From NCBI RefSeq assembly GCF_003731635.1, contig NZ_RCUA01000033.1, positions 91,983 through 155,982 on the forward strand: DNA of 64,000 nucleotides, written 5' to 3'. The position numbers and the translations under genes are program-made. Of the stretch, positions 35,496-44,386 are shown in pieces. Origin of the DNA: Marisediminitalea oceani. GTDB lineage: Bacteria; Pseudomonadota; Gammaproteobacteria; Enterobacterales; Alteromonadaceae. Each line of letters opens with the position of its first letter. Within the stretch, counting starts at the first letter, position 1. The notes under the pieces were generated by a model, which saw only the letters and a program-made list of their open reading frames with translations, was not told where the DNA came from and searched no databases.

Positions 35496-37466
35496 ATGCG
35501 ATTAGATAAGATGTCCCTGGCACTTTGCTGTGCTTTCATTTCTTCAGCTGTACTGGCTGTTTCTCCCGATAATGAAGAACTGGAAAAAATTGTGGTGACC
35601 GCTTCAGGCACCGCGCAAATGCTTAAAGAAGCGCCTGCCTCTATCAGTGTGCTCGATAAAGAGGACCCCAGTGAAAGGTTTTATCGGGACCTCACCGATG
35701 CCATGACTGATATTCCGGGCGTGATTGTCACCGGTGGCGGTGACAGAGAAGATATCAGCCTGCGAGGCATGGGTAGTCAGTACACCCTTATCCTGGTCGA
35801 CGGTCAGCGACAGAGCTCACGTGAAACCCGGCCTAACAGCGATGGCCCTGGTGTTGAAGGCGCCTGGATCCCGCCGCTATCGGCTATTGAGCGCATCGAG
35901 GTCATCCGCGGGCCTATGTCTTCTTTGTATGGCTCAGATGCCATTGGTGGTGTAATCAATATTATCACCAGCAAAACCCCGGATGCCTGGCGCGGTGAGG
36001 TACGCTTAGATGCTACCATTCAGGAAGACAGCGATTCAGGTAATCAATACCAAACCACGTTCTTTACGGCTGGTTCACTTATCCCGGGTAAATTGGGCTT
36101 ACAACTTTACGGCCGCTACACCCAGCGGGAAGAAGACAATATCGTCGACGGCTTTCGCGACCGCGACCATAAAAACATCAGTGCCAAACTGGCCTTTACC
36201 CCCAATGACAGTCACGAATTTGTGTTTGAAGCCACCCATACCCAGCAGAAAATTAACGCAACACTGGGTAAAACCGTTGCACCGCTGGCCGAGGGCGAAG
36301 AATGTGGCCGTCGCGGCTGTCCGGCATCGAGCATGACTGAGTATGACCGCACTAACCTGTCGCTCAGTCACACCGGATACTGGGGTTGGGCAACCTCGCA
36401 AACTTATATCAAACAAGATGAGTTTGATAATGAATCCCGGCAAATGTACGTTAAAAACCTCGATGCCCAGACGATGTGGGCCGTTCCGATCAACGATATC
36501 CTGAGCTTGAGTGCAGGCGGCGCTTATTTTGAGGAAGAGCTTAATGACCTGACCAGCAACCAGATTAGCGAGCTTTCACTGGTCGACGGTCACCAGTGGT
36601 CGGTATTCGCCGAAGGCGAATGGAAAATCATTAAGGATTTCGCGATTACTACCGGTTTACGTTACGACGACGACCAGAACTATGGCGGTCAGTTAAGCCC
36701 TCGTTTATATGGGGTATGGCAAATCAGTTCAACAACCATTTTAAAGGGTGGCATATCCACTGGCTTCAGGGCGCCGAACCTGCGCCAGACCAATCCTTCC
36801 TGGGGACAAATCAGCCGCGGTGGCAATATTTATGGTAACCCGGATCTGGAAGCGGAGTCATCGGTCAGCTATGAGCTCGGCTTATATCAGGACTTTAGTA
36901 AGGACACCACGGTATCCGCAACGGTGTTTTATAACGAATTTGAAGACCGTATCACCCGAATTCAGTGCCCAACAGACCTGTGTACCGACGGGCCTAACGA
37001 TTTCGGATCTGCCCCCACCACCTATATCAACATCGATGAGGCCATCACTCAGGGTTTTGAAATGAGTGTGCAGGCTAAACTTACCAACGCCATTGAATTT
37101 AATGCCAACTACACCTATACCGACTCGGAGCAAAAAACCGGTCAGTACGCTGGCAGCCCGCTCAATCAACTGCCTAAACATCTGGTTCAAACCTCTCTGC
37201 GCTGGGCCATCAACGATATGACCAGCAGTTGGCTGCGCGTTCACTACCGTGGTGAAGAGAGTCAGCCCACCACCGGTCCGTCGCAGGACAGCTTGATAGC
37301 CCCCTCGTATACGCTGGCAGACGTTGGCTTAAACTACGGTTTAACCAACGATATAAAACTCGGCGCCGGTATTTATAACCTGCTGGATAAAGACATTGGT
37401 ATGGAAGAATACGGCTACGTGGAAGATGGCCGACGTTACTGGCTGTCACTGGCCTGGTCTTTTTAG
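35496..37466 (+). CDS. TonB-dependent siderophore receptor, FepA/CirA-like
   Basis: 656 residues with signal peptide, a TonB box-like EKIVVTA at about residue 30, a plug domain (DISLRGMGSQYTLILVDG, IERIEVIRGPMSSLYGSDAIGGVINIIT) and a 22-strand barrel ending in the aromatic LSLAWSF. The plug sequence and the cysteine-pair loop (ECGRRGCP) are like the FepA/CirA/PfeA catecholate-siderophore receptors. It takes up ferric siderophore across the outer membrane with TonB energy. A Fur box and a divergent LysR gene lie upstream. The DUF2271-DUF4198 pair follows. Confidence 0.85.
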   Translation: MRLDKMSLALCCAFISSAVLAVSPDNEELEKIVVTASGTAQMLKEAPASISVLDKEDPSERFYRDLTDAMTDIPGVIVTGGGDREDISLRGMGSQYTLILVDGQRQSSRETRPNSDGPGVEGAWIPPLSAIERIEVIRGPMSSLYGSDAIGGVINIITSKTPDAWRGEVRLDATIQEDSDSGNQYQTTFFTAGSLIPGKLGLQLYGRYTQREEDNIVDGFRDRDHKNISAKLAFTPNDSHEFVFEATHTQQKINATLGKTVAPLAEGEECGRRGCPASSMTEYDRTNLSLSHTGYWGWATSQTYIKQDEFDNESRQMYVKNLDAQTMWAVPINDILSLSAGGAYFEEELNDLTSNQISELSLVDGHQWSVFAEGEWKIIKDFAITTGLRYDDDQNYGGQLSPRLYGVWQISSTTILKGGISTGFRAPNLRQTNPSWGQISRGGNIYGNPDLEAESSVSYELGLYQDFSKDTTVSATVFYNEFEDRITRIQCPTDLCTDGPNDFGSAPTTYINIDEAITQGFEMSVQAKLTNAIEFNANYTYTDSEQKTGQYAGSPLNQLPKHLVQTSLRWAINDMTSSWLRVHYRGEESQPTTGPSQDSLIAPSYTLADVGLNYGLTNDIKLGAGIYNLLDKDIGMEEYGYVEDGRRYWLSLAWSF

Positions 37467-37479
37467 GGGCTTTAGCAAA

Positions 37480-37514
37480 ACTGCCTGCGCCGATTTATGC
37501 TGAGCGCAGGCAGT
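37480..37514 (+). terminator. Strong hairpin after the siderophore receptor
   Basis: ACTGCCTGCGC and GCGCAGGCAGT form an 11-base perfect stem with a 13-base loop, starting 14 bases after the stop. No T-run follows, so it may be a 3' stabiliser or a Rho-assisted terminator. Confidence 0.55.
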
Positions 37515-37578
37515 GCCGGGCTCTGTTATGTCATCAGATTTATGTCGTCAGCCGAATTAATGTGTCAATCAACTCAAT

Positions 37579-37593
37579 TGCAATTGATTCTCA
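37579..37593 (+). promoter_or_regulatory. Fur-box-like site before the DUF2271 gene
   Basis: TGCAATTGATTCTCA matches the Fur 7-1-7 consensus at 10 of 14, with the right half nearly complete. It lies about 70 bases before the predicted TTG start. Confidence 0.5.
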
Positions 37594-37664
37594 ATACCAT
37601 TTAGATTAAGGTTTTGATTTTCGCCTTGCAGAGCAACCAGGATATTATTTCAGGAGATTTTACG

Positions 37665-38240
37665 TTGTTAAAAGATACCCCCTGCTTTTTGCCGCTTTAC
37701 GGCAAAAAAAGCCGTTCCAACACATTGCTGAGTAAGCTTTACCGGCTAGCCCTGCCGCTTGGGATGCTTAGCACGGCTATGACAGCACAGGCCGATGAGC
37801 TTGAAATTACATTACCCACCTTGAATGTAGCCGAATACCACGCCCCTTACGTTGCCGCGTGGCTGGCCGACGAGCGTGGTAAACGCGTAGTGGATATTGC
37901 CGTATGGTACGACACCGACATGGCCAATAACGAAGGCGAAAAATGGCTGAAGGACTTACGTATGTGGTGGCGGCGCAGCGGTCGCAGTGCCAGCATGCCA
38001 ATTGATGGTGTGAGTGGCGCTACCCGCCGGCCGGGCACCTCGACCATCGCGCTCGACGGGCGGTTCGACGACGTTGCTGCCGGCGATTATTTTATCTGGG
38101 TTGAAGCCGCACGCGAACTCGGTGGCCGTGAAACCCTTAAAGTCCCGGTATCACTTCCGGTAAAACAAACAGTTAATGCCAGTGCTGAAGGTCAGCACGA
38201 ACTTTCTTCGATAACCTTACACATGGAGCCTGCACAATGA
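37665..38240 (+). CDS. DUF2271 exported protein
   Basis: About 191 residues. The best start is TTG at 37665, which has CAGGAG 8 bases upstream. The product begins MLKDTPCFL and has a long signal peptide ending at AQA. The mature domain carries the DUF2271 pattern: VAAWLADERGKRVVDIAVWYDT, KWLKDLRMWWR, IDGVSGATRRPG and a final FIWVEAARELGGRE. DUF2271 proteins are periplasmic, often Fur-regulated and encoded near PepSY and flavoreductase genes. A role in ferric-iron handling is inferred. It overlaps the next gene by 4 bases. Confidence 0.75.
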   Translation: MLKDTPCFLPLYGKKSRSNTLLSKLYRLALPLGMLSTAMTAQADELEITLPTLNVAEYHAPYVAAWLADERGKRVVDIAVWYDTDMANNEGEKWLKDLRMWWRRSGRSASMPIDGVSGATRRPGTSTIALDGRFDDVAAGDYFIWVEAARELGGRETLKVPVSLPVKQTVNASAEGQHELSSITLHMEPAQ

Positions 38241-39064
38241 AGAAATCACTATTAATCGGTGCCACAGCCCTGGCCCTGACTCTGGCCAGCCCGTTCAGTC
38301 AGGCCCACCGGGTGTGGATCAAGCCTTCTACCACTTCTGTTTCCGGTGACAGCGAATGGATCACCTTCGATGTGGCCGTGGCTAACGGTATCTTTCATCC
38401 GGATCATTTTGCTTATCCGGCGGAACGCTTATCTGTCGTCTCACCCAGTGGAAATCCGGTAGACATTCAAAACCAGCAAAAGCTGCGCTACCGCAGTGTA
38501 TTTGATGTGGAGCTGACTGAGAGCGGCACCTACAAAGTGTTTAATGCCTCACAATCCTTAGTGGCGTTCTGGAAAGACGAAGACGGCGAGCGCCATTTCT
38601 GGCCGGGCCGTGGTAAGACCGGCACTGTGGAAGAGTTTTACCAAGCGGTACCTCAGGATGCCGATGACCTGAACGTAATGGAAACCGCTAATCGCCTGGA
38701 AACCTATGTGACACTTGGCGCTCCAACGGCCGACAACAATAAGCTAACGGGAAAAGGTCTTGAGCTTAAAGCATTAACCCACCCCAACGATGCTTACACC
38801 GGTGAGCCAATCGATTTTCAGTTCTTTATGAGCGGCGATAAAGCTCAGGGGACCAAAGTTATTGTGGTCAAAGACGGCGAAAAATACCGTGATACTGCCG
38901 GTGGTGTAGAAGTGACGGCCGACAAAGAAGGCAAAATCAGCCTGCAATTTGATGAGCCTGGCATGTACTGGCTGGAGGCCGAGTACGAAGACGACAAAGC
39001 CAAAGCGCCGGCTAAGAAACGCCGCGCCAGCTACGTACTGGTTTTTGAAGTCCTGCCACTTTAA
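38237..39064 (+). CDS. DUF4198 periplasmic protein
   Basis: 275 residues with a signal peptide ending at SQA and a mature start HRVWIKPSTTSVSG, the DUF4198 signature seen in NikM-like metal-uptake accessory proteins. It has an N-terminal beta domain (to about residue 130) and a C-terminal Ig-like domain with ALTHPNDAYTGEPIDFQ. It overlaps DUF2271 (ATGA), so the two are coupled and probably act together in the periplasm. Metal binding at the N-terminal histidine is a possibility, not shown. Confidence 0.75.
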   Translation: MKKSLLIGATALALTLASPFSQAHRVWIKPSTTSVSGDSEWITFDVAVANGIFHPDHFAYPAERLSVVSPSGNPVDIQNQQKLRYRSVFDVELTESGTYKVFNASQSLVAFWKDEDGERHFWPGRGKTGTVEEFYQAVPQDADDLNVMETANRLETYVTLGAPTADNNKLTGKGLELKALTHPNDAYTGEPIDFQFFMSGDKAQGTKVIVVKDGEKYRDTAGGVEVTADKEGKISLQFDEPGMYWLEAEYEDDKAKAPAKKRRASYVLVFEVLPL

Positions 39065-39085
39065 GACTTATTCCTGAACTTAAAG

Positions 39086-39120
39086 AAAAAGCGCGTAACT
39101 CCAGGTTACGCGCTTTTTTT
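39086..39120. terminator. Bidirectional terminator
   Basis: AAAAAGCGCGTAAC pairs with GTTACGCGCTTTTTT, with A and T tracts on both sides, between the convergent DUF4198 and receptor genes. Confidence 0.9.
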
Positions 39121-39141
39121 GTATCTCTGACCAGCGCTTAA

Positions 39142-41241
39142 CTACCAGCTATAAGTGGCGCTCAGCATATAATTACGTGGTCTGCCCGGAAAATAACGAT
39201 CGCCACCAAACGAGGTGAAATCGGCGCGCTCGGCGTAGGCAGTATCCAACAGGTTATTCACTCTTGCATACAGGGTAAGCTCGGGCGTTAACTGCCAGGA
39301 TGAACGTAAATTCACTAACTCATGGCCTTCGTACTCGTGCAGATTCTCCGGGTCGGTGTAGTACCCGCCAACGTGGTTTAATTCCAGTTCGGCGCGCACT
39401 TGCGGCGTGAAGTTATAGCCTATTCGCACATCGGCAATGGTGTTGGGCGCAGTGTCAATGTCGTTACCATTTATATTCACGCCACCGAGTTCCTGATTAT
39501 AGCGGTAAGTGTGGCTTGCCATAGTTGCCGCCAATGCAATATCCAGGCGCTGACTGGCTTGCCAGCGCAACTCCAGCTCCACTCCTGTATGTCGTGACTG
39601 TCCGTCATTAACATTAAAGAAGTTACTGTCGCGGAAAATGAAGTTGTCTTTATCCATATAATAGGCAGCAATGGTATAGCTTAAGCCGGGGTAATTGCCT
39701 TTTACGCCGAACTCGACGTTACGCGCTTCTTCCGAATTAAGATCGGCGACCTGCTGAGCACGCTGTAAACGATACAGTTCGGTGGCCTGGGGCGCGCGAT
39801 AGCCTAGCGAATAGTTAGCATAAAACTGCGTAGTGTCAGAATAGAGATAGGTGGCACCCAATTTTGGTGAGGCATTAGTGAAGCTGTTTTTACTGCTTGG
39901 TGGCCGCGAGTACCGGCAGCCGCCCATACCGCAGGCCGTGCCGTCTTCGCGTAAGCGCCCCGAATTCATATTATTGGTATAGTCATAATGGATATATTCG
40001 TAGCGCAGACCCGCACTCAGCAACCAGCTGTCATTGCGCCACACAAGTTCACTGAAGGCAGCAATTAACGACGCATCCACATCGTAATCATAATGTTTAC
40101 CCGCCGGAATGGTAGCAACCAGAAACGCCGAGCCGGTGGTGGGCTGTTCCTGATATTGCAACAGGCTTCCCTCGGTGTGCTCGGCATCAATACCGGCATT
40201 CAGGGTAACACTGGCAGAAACATTATGGGTCCATAAACTTTGCACTCCCACACCTTGCTGGCTGTTTTCCTCGGTAGGTTGCCCCGGCAGAAAGTGCATT
40301 AAAAATTCCATGTCCTGGTCGCGAATATAGGGCGTTACCGATAGCGTATCGCCACCGTCTAACTGCCATAACGCTTTCGACCACAGGCGCAATGAGCTGG
40401 CGTTACGAAAGGCCTCAGGATTTTCGTTACCCTGAGCAAGCTGTGCATCTTTGTAGGCATTAGTACCGGTGATATAGCCAGCGGTTTCCTGCTCCAGATT
40501 GGTATAGGTCAGGCCGGTTGTCAGGGTTAATGACGAAAACGCATGTTCATGACGCAGATTAAACTTTTCCTGATCCAGCCCCTCGGCCACCCGATAACCG
40601 TTATCCCGGGTTACGCTGGCATTAATCCCCACACCACCATCGCCATAATTGTGGCCATTTCGAAGTTTAACCCGGTTGTATCCGTAGGAGCCGTAGTCGT
40701 AACCAAGCAAACCACCGCCTTGTGTGGTGTCCGGCGTAACAACATTAATTACGCCGTGTACCGCATTAGAGCCATATAAAGCCGAACCCGGCCCCTTAAG
40801 CACCTCTATCCGCTCGGCCATTTCAGAATGCGCTTCGAACAATTCGTTAATGTTACAAAAACCGGCAGCGCGCAGGGGAATGCCATCTTCTGCAGTTAAC
40901 AAGCCACCGCAGGCACCGGCTCCTGTGAATACCTGAGAACGCAGGGCTGGCAGATATTCCTGCCCGTTACCTCGCTGTACCTGTGCACCGGCAATAAATT
41001 TAAGCACTTCCTCAATGTGCGTAGGCGAAACAAGGTTAATATCCTGCTGGCCAACGGCGCTGATAATGAGTGGGGCATTGCTGTCGTCAGCGCCGTGGCG
41101 GGAACCCGTGGTGGTGATCCGCTCGATATCTGCAGGCAACTGCACTTGTGCAGTTTGCGCACTAGCGTTAAACGTACCACTCATGGCAAAGAACAGGGTG
41201 GTTAATGCGGGCAACCAGCCGTTTTGAGGTAACTTGGTCAT
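39142..41241 (-). CDS. TonB-dependent receptor (probable iron complex uptake)
   Basis: 699 residues with a signal peptide (SAQT), an early IERITTTGSR segment, a plug with IEEVLKFIAGAQVQRGNGQEYL, an AGACGGLLTAEDGIPLRAAGFC cysteine pair, and ERIEVLKGPGSALYGSNAVHGVINV. The barrel ends in NYMLSATYSW. The substrate is not predictable. Promoter-region Fur box at 41306-41320 suggests iron repression. It is separated by 166 bases from three small genes on the same strand. Confidence 0.85.
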   Translation of the reverse strand: MTKLPQNGWLPALTTLFFAMSGTFNASAQTAQVQLPADIERITTTGSRHGADDSNAPLIISAVGQQDINLVSPTHIEEVLKFIAGAQVQRGNGQEYLPALRSQVFTGAGACGGLLTAEDGIPLRAAGFCNINELFEAHSEMAERIEVLKGPGSALYGSNAVHGVINVVTPDTTQGGGLLGYDYGSYGYNRVKLRNGHNYGDGGVGINASVTRDNGYRVAEGLDQEKFNLRHEHAFSSLTLTTGLTYTNLEQETAGYITGTNAYKDAQLAQGNENPEAFRNASSLRLWSKALWQLDGGDTLSVTPYIRDQDMEFLMHFLPGQPTEENSQQGVGVQSLWTHNVSASVTLNAGIDAEHTEGSLLQYQEQPTTGSAFLVATIPAGKHYDYDVDASLIAAFSELVWRNDSWLLSAGLRYEYIHYDYTNNMNSGRLREDGTACGMGGCRYSRPPSSKNSFTNASPKLGATYLYSDTTQFYANYSLGYRAPQATELYRLQRAQQVADLNSEEARNVEFGVKGNYPGLSYTIAAYYMDKDNFIFRDSNFFNVNDGQSRHTGVELELRWQASQRLDIALAATMASHTYRYNQELGGVNINGNDIDTAPNTIADVRIGYNFTPQVRAELELNHVGGYYTDPENLHEYEGHELVNLRSSWQLTPELTLYARVNNLLDTAYAERADFTSFGGDRYFPGRPRNYMLSATYSW

Positions 41242-41305
41242 GGCTTATCTTTTATTTTGATGAATGAAATGCGGCACGAGTTGAGCCAGCGGTCATGATA
41301 GACCT

Positions 41306-41320
41306 TCATAATCATTAATA
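41306..41320 (-). promoter_or_regulatory. Fur-box-like site before the second TonB-dependent receptor
   Basis: TCATAATCATTAATA matches the Fur consensus at 11 of 14. It is about 65 bases upstream of the receptor start. Two further copies of TACTTTG at 41337 and 41360, 23 bases apart, lie just beyond it. Confidence 0.6.
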
Positions 41321-41407
41321 AAACCAGTTAAACCGGTACTTTGCGGTCTCTTTAACTAGTACTTTGTACCTGTTACGCTCGCTGCTGGATGCTGCACTCA
41401 GCCGGAT

Positions 41408-41611
41408 TTATTTGCCCGCCGGCAACCAACGGCTGATCGCACGGTAAATAGCAAACACAATGGCTAGCCCTGAGGCGGCCAGAGACAATAGCAGTAAGGC
41501 ATGAATAAACAAGCTGCTCCAGTGACTGTGATCATGCCCATCATGAGCCTGAACAGTGTGGCTAATGGCTAACAGCCAGATAATAAACCAGCGCCAATCA
41601 ACCCGTTGCAT
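41408..41611 (-). CDS. Small histidine-rich single-span membrane protein (67 aa)
   Basis: 67 residues: a signal-like N-terminal helix ending near VQA, a metal-binding-looking segment HDGHDHSHW, and one membrane helix (LFIHALLLLSLAASGLAIVFAIY) with a basic tail. The start is ATG at 41611 with GGAG 6 bases upstream. It is the last of three genes running from 42482 to 41408 under a Fur-box-like site. The histidine cluster would face the periplasm. I recognise no family. Confidence 0.65.
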   Translation of the reverse strand: MQRVDWRWFIIWLLAISHTVQAHDGHDHSHWSSLFIHALLLLSLAASGLAIVFAIYRAISRWLPAGK

Positions 41612-41634
41612 GATGATCTCCTTACTTTGTGTTG

Positions 41635-42072
41635 TTAGTAACCTGATGTAACCCCATCGTATTGATAGGGATTCAGCAGTCTTTGTCTTGGCCTGAGCTG
41701 GTCGAAGCTACCATGCTGCTGTTCAAACCGACTTAAGCGCTGATGAGCACTTCGACAACCCCAAACCGTGCAGGCTGATTCTCCCCGCTTGCAGAAAACC
41801 GCCATCATCTGCTGCTTTGCTGTGACCAATACCTGCCAGGCCAGTCGCAGACTGTTTTCCCGCTCATATAGCTCGGCCAGATTGTGATAACTTACCAGTA
41901 ACGCTTCAACTGTGCGGCGTGATACGGGCCACTTTTTTACCAGCGTTCTGGCCAACTCAATGGCTCTGGAGTAATAAACCAGTGTTATCAGGGTGTGATG
42001 CAGTTCAAAGTTATCATTACCTGCCGCAATCACTTCCCGCCACTTAGCGTAAGCGGCATCAGACTGACTCAT
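41635..42072 (-). CDS. Hypothetical helical protein, TPR-like (145 aa)
   Basis: 145 residues, mainly helical, with repeats of aromatic and alanine positions (ALLVSYHNLAELYERENSLRLAWQVL) that resemble tetratricopeptide helices, and a C-terminal part with two cysteines (CTVWGC). No signal peptide. The RBS AGGAGGTC is 6 bases ahead of the ATG. It is the second gene of the small Fur-linked operon. No family recognised. Confidence 0.6.
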   Translation of the reverse strand: MSQSDAAYAKWREVIAAGNDNFELHHTLITLVYYSRAIELARTLVKKWPVSRRTVEALLVSYHNLAELYERENSLRLAWQVLVTAKQQMMAVFCKRGESACTVWGCRSAHQRLSRFEQQHGSFDQLRPRQRLLNPYQYDGVTSGY

Positions 42073-42086
42073 GATGACCTCCTGAG

Positions 42087-42476
42087 TTAATGCCGGCTGA
42101 TACTGAAATCACTGAAGGCTGTCATGGCCTGCTGAGCAGCCGCTTCCTGATAACTTACCGCGGTAATCAGATCGGCAACACGGCGTTGCATGGCCGCCTG
42201 GTAATCCACCAGCCCCATAGCTCCATAGGCGTCGCAAATCAGGGTCGACAGAACGAAGACTTTTTCCAGCAGTTGCCGGTTCTGACCTTCTTCCACCTCC
42301 AGCAAAATCGCGGTGATATCGAACGCGCAACCTAAGTAGGGAATACATTCACGATACTCACCGTCGTAAAACAGGGTCGTGCCCTGAAACTCATCCCGGG
42401 CTAAAAAATTAATCGCCTCCAGTGGATGGCTATAAACCCAGTCGGCGTGTTTGGTACATAAAAAAGAAATTTCCAT
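42087..42476 (-). CDS. Hypothetical protein, first gene of a Fur-linked operon (about 130 aa)
   Basis: About 129-131 residues. Starts at 42482 (MPMEIS) or 42476 (MEISFL); AGGAGGAC lies just upstream, with spacing that suits 42476 better. It is soluble, with LEVEEGQNRQLLEKVFVLSTLICDAYGAMGLVDYQ as a helical core. No family recognised. It diverges from the FagA-like gene across a shared Fur-box-like site at 42526-42540. Confidence 0.6.
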   Translation of the reverse strand: MEISFLCTKHADWVYSHPLEAINFLARDEFQGTTLFYDGEYRECIPYLGCAFDITAILLEVEEGQNRQLLEKVFVLSTLICDAYGAMGLVDYQAAMQRRVADLITAVSYQEAAAQQAMTAFSDFSISRH

Positions 42477-42525
42477 TGGCATGTCCTCCTGACTTAAACA
42501 TACGCCATTTCAGACTTATTGCAAA

Positions 42526-42540
42526 TGATAATTGTTTGCA
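42526..42540. promoter_or_regulatory. Fur-box-like site in a divergent promoter
   Basis: TGATAATTGTTTGCA matches the Fur consensus at 11 of 14, with a perfect left half. It lies midway between two divergent start codons (42476 and 42571), so it could control both transcripts. Confidence 0.65.
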
Positions 42541-42570
42541 TTAGCATAAAATTACGTTCAGTGGACTAGA

Positions 42571-42942
42571 ATGGTAGTTGCTATGACACAACACATTGCC
42601 AAAGCGCTCGTGACATCGGCCAATTTAAAGCAACAAATCAGAACGGCATGTCACCCGGATGATCCACAGTTGCTTAAGCGCTATATAAACTTAGCCCTCG
42701 ACAGTGCGAACACTGCCGGGGCATCGTCCGAAAAAATTCGTATTCTGCTGGACTGTGCGGCGCTTTTGCTCGAGACAGCCTGCGATAAAAAGGTAGTGCT
42801 GAGCTGGCGCTATCAGTGTCTCGACCAGATTTACCGGCCGCTGCTGGCGGCCGAGAAGCAAAGTATAACAGCCGGCGATCACCATCGCGTGAGGCAGTTT
42901 AGTCATCTGTTTACTCACCTCACGCCGACATTTTTTAACTAA
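42571..42942 (+). CDS. FagA-like small protein upstream of fumC
   Basis: 123 residues, soluble and helical, without known motifs (starts MVVAMTQHIAKALV; an alternative ATG is at 42583). Its place between a Fur-box-like site and fumC, 11 bases ahead of the latter, is that of FagA in the iron-regulated fagA-fumC-orfX-sodA operon of Pseudomonas. Whether it is a true homologue cannot be judged without alignment. The name is positional. Confidence 0.55.
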   Translation: MVVAMTQHIAKALVTSANLKQQIRTACHPDDPQLLKRYINLALDSANTAGASSEKIRILLDCAALLLETACDKKVVLSWRYQCLDQIYRPLLAAEKQSITAGDHHRVRQFSHLFTHLTPTFFN

Positions 42943-42953
42943 GGACCTCAAAT

Positions 42954-44342
42954 ATGACCACCTCTACCGAAACACGAATCGAGCAAGACAGCATGGGCGA
43001 ACTGGAAGTCCCTGCAAAAGCTTTATATGGCGCGCAGACCCAGCGGGCAGTCAATAATTTTCCGGTCAGTGGCCAGTCTATGCCAGAGGCTTTTATCAGA
43101 GCATTGATCACGGTAAAAAAAGCCGCAGCTCAGGCCAACGTCGCATTAGATACGCTGGACAGCGATACAGGTGAAGCGATTTGTCAGGCCTGCGACCAAT
43201 TGCTCAACGAGCCACAACTCATGGCACACTTCCCGGTCGACATCTTTCAGACCGGTTCAGGCACCAGTACCAACATGAACGCCAATGAAGTGATTGCCAG
43301 GTTAGCCAGCCAGCAATCCGGCCTGTCTGTTCACCCCAATGATCACGTTAATTACGGCCAGAGCAGTAACGATATAATCCCCACCACTATTCATGTGAGT
43401 GCCGCACTTGCCTTGAAGCAGGAACTCTTGCCCTCACTCAGTCACCTGTATCGCGTGATTGGTAACAAGGCCAGTGAGCTAAAAGGTGTCTGTAAAACCG
43501 GCCGTACCCACCTGATGGATGCTATGCCTGTGCGTATGGATCAGAGTTTATCGGGCTGGCAGGCGCAAATAGGTCAGCAGATTAAAGCATTGAATGCCCA
43601 CCAGCCGGCTATACAAACACTGGCACTGGGTGGTACGGCAGTTGGCACCGGCATTAATGCTCACCCTGACTTTTCAGCGAGATTTAATGAAAAGCTGACT
43701 ACGCTTAGCGGCGTCCCTTTTCAGCCGGCAGATAACTATTTCGCGCTTATTGCCTCGCAGGATACCGCGGTTACTTTATCTGGCTTGCTGAAATCAACCG
43801 CGGTGAGTTTAATGAAAATCAGTAACGACTTACGCTGGATGAACTCAGGGCCACTGGCAGGTCTCGGCGAAATCGCCCTGCCTGCTCTGCAACCCGGCTC
43901 CTCCATTATGCCGGGTAAGGTAAATCCGGTTATCCCGGAAGCCGTGGCGATGGCTTCGGCACAGGTTATAGGTAACGATGCCGCCATTACGGTTGGCGGC
44001 CAGTCAGGTAACTTTGAGTTAAATGTCATGCTGCCAATGATTGCCAGTAATCTGTTAAGTAGCTTTACGCTAATGGCCAACAGCGCTTCGTTACTGGCAG
44101 ATAGCGCCATCAGTGGTTTTGAGGTATTAAACGAAAATCTGGAAGCCGCATTGGACAAAAACCCGATTCTGGTCACGGCGCTTAACCCCATTATCGGCTA
44201 CAACAAAGCCGCCGAAATTGCTAAGCGTGCTTACAAAGAGAAGCGGCCGATTGTTGACGTGGCCGACGAAATGACCGACCTGTCACGGCAAGAATTAACC
44301 GAACTGCTCGACCCGAGAAAGCTGACCGATAACAGCCAGTAA
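42954..44342 (+). CDS. fumC: Class II (iron-independent) fumarase FumC
   Basis: 462 residues of the fumarase/aspartase superfamily. Motifs are TGSGTSTNMNANEV, NDHVNYGQSSND, the KTGRTHLMDAMPV histidine region, and the signature loop GSSIMPGKVNP. It interconverts fumarate and malate in the cytosol as a tetramer without an Fe-S cluster, so it can replace class I fumarase under iron limitation or oxidative stress. The RBS is AAGGACC. The upstream Fur-box-like site fits this role. Confidence 0.96.
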   Translation: MTTSTETRIEQDSMGELEVPAKALYGAQTQRAVNNFPVSGQSMPEAFIRALITVKKAAAQANVALDTLDSDTGEAICQACDQLLNEPQLMAHFPVDIFQTGSGTSTNMNANEVIARLASQQSGLSVHPNDHVNYGQSSNDIIPTTIHVSAALALKQELLPSLSHLYRVIGNKASELKGVCKTGRTHLMDAMPVRMDQSLSGWQAQIGQQIKALNAHQPAIQTLALGGTAVGTGINAHPDFSARFNEKLTTLSGVPFQPADNYFALIASQDTAVTLSGLLKSTAVSLMKISNDLRWMNSGPLAGLGEIALPALQPGSSIMPGKVNPVIPEAVAMASAQVIGNDAAITVGGQSGNFELNVMLPMIASNLLSSFTLMANSASLLADSAISGFEVLNENLEAALDKNPILVTALNPIIGYNKAAEIAKRAYKEKRPIVDVADEMTDLSRQELTELLDPRKLTDNSQ

Positions 44343-44386
44343 CATTGAGGGTGAGAACCGGTAAAATATGTTCGTTCTTACAATCC

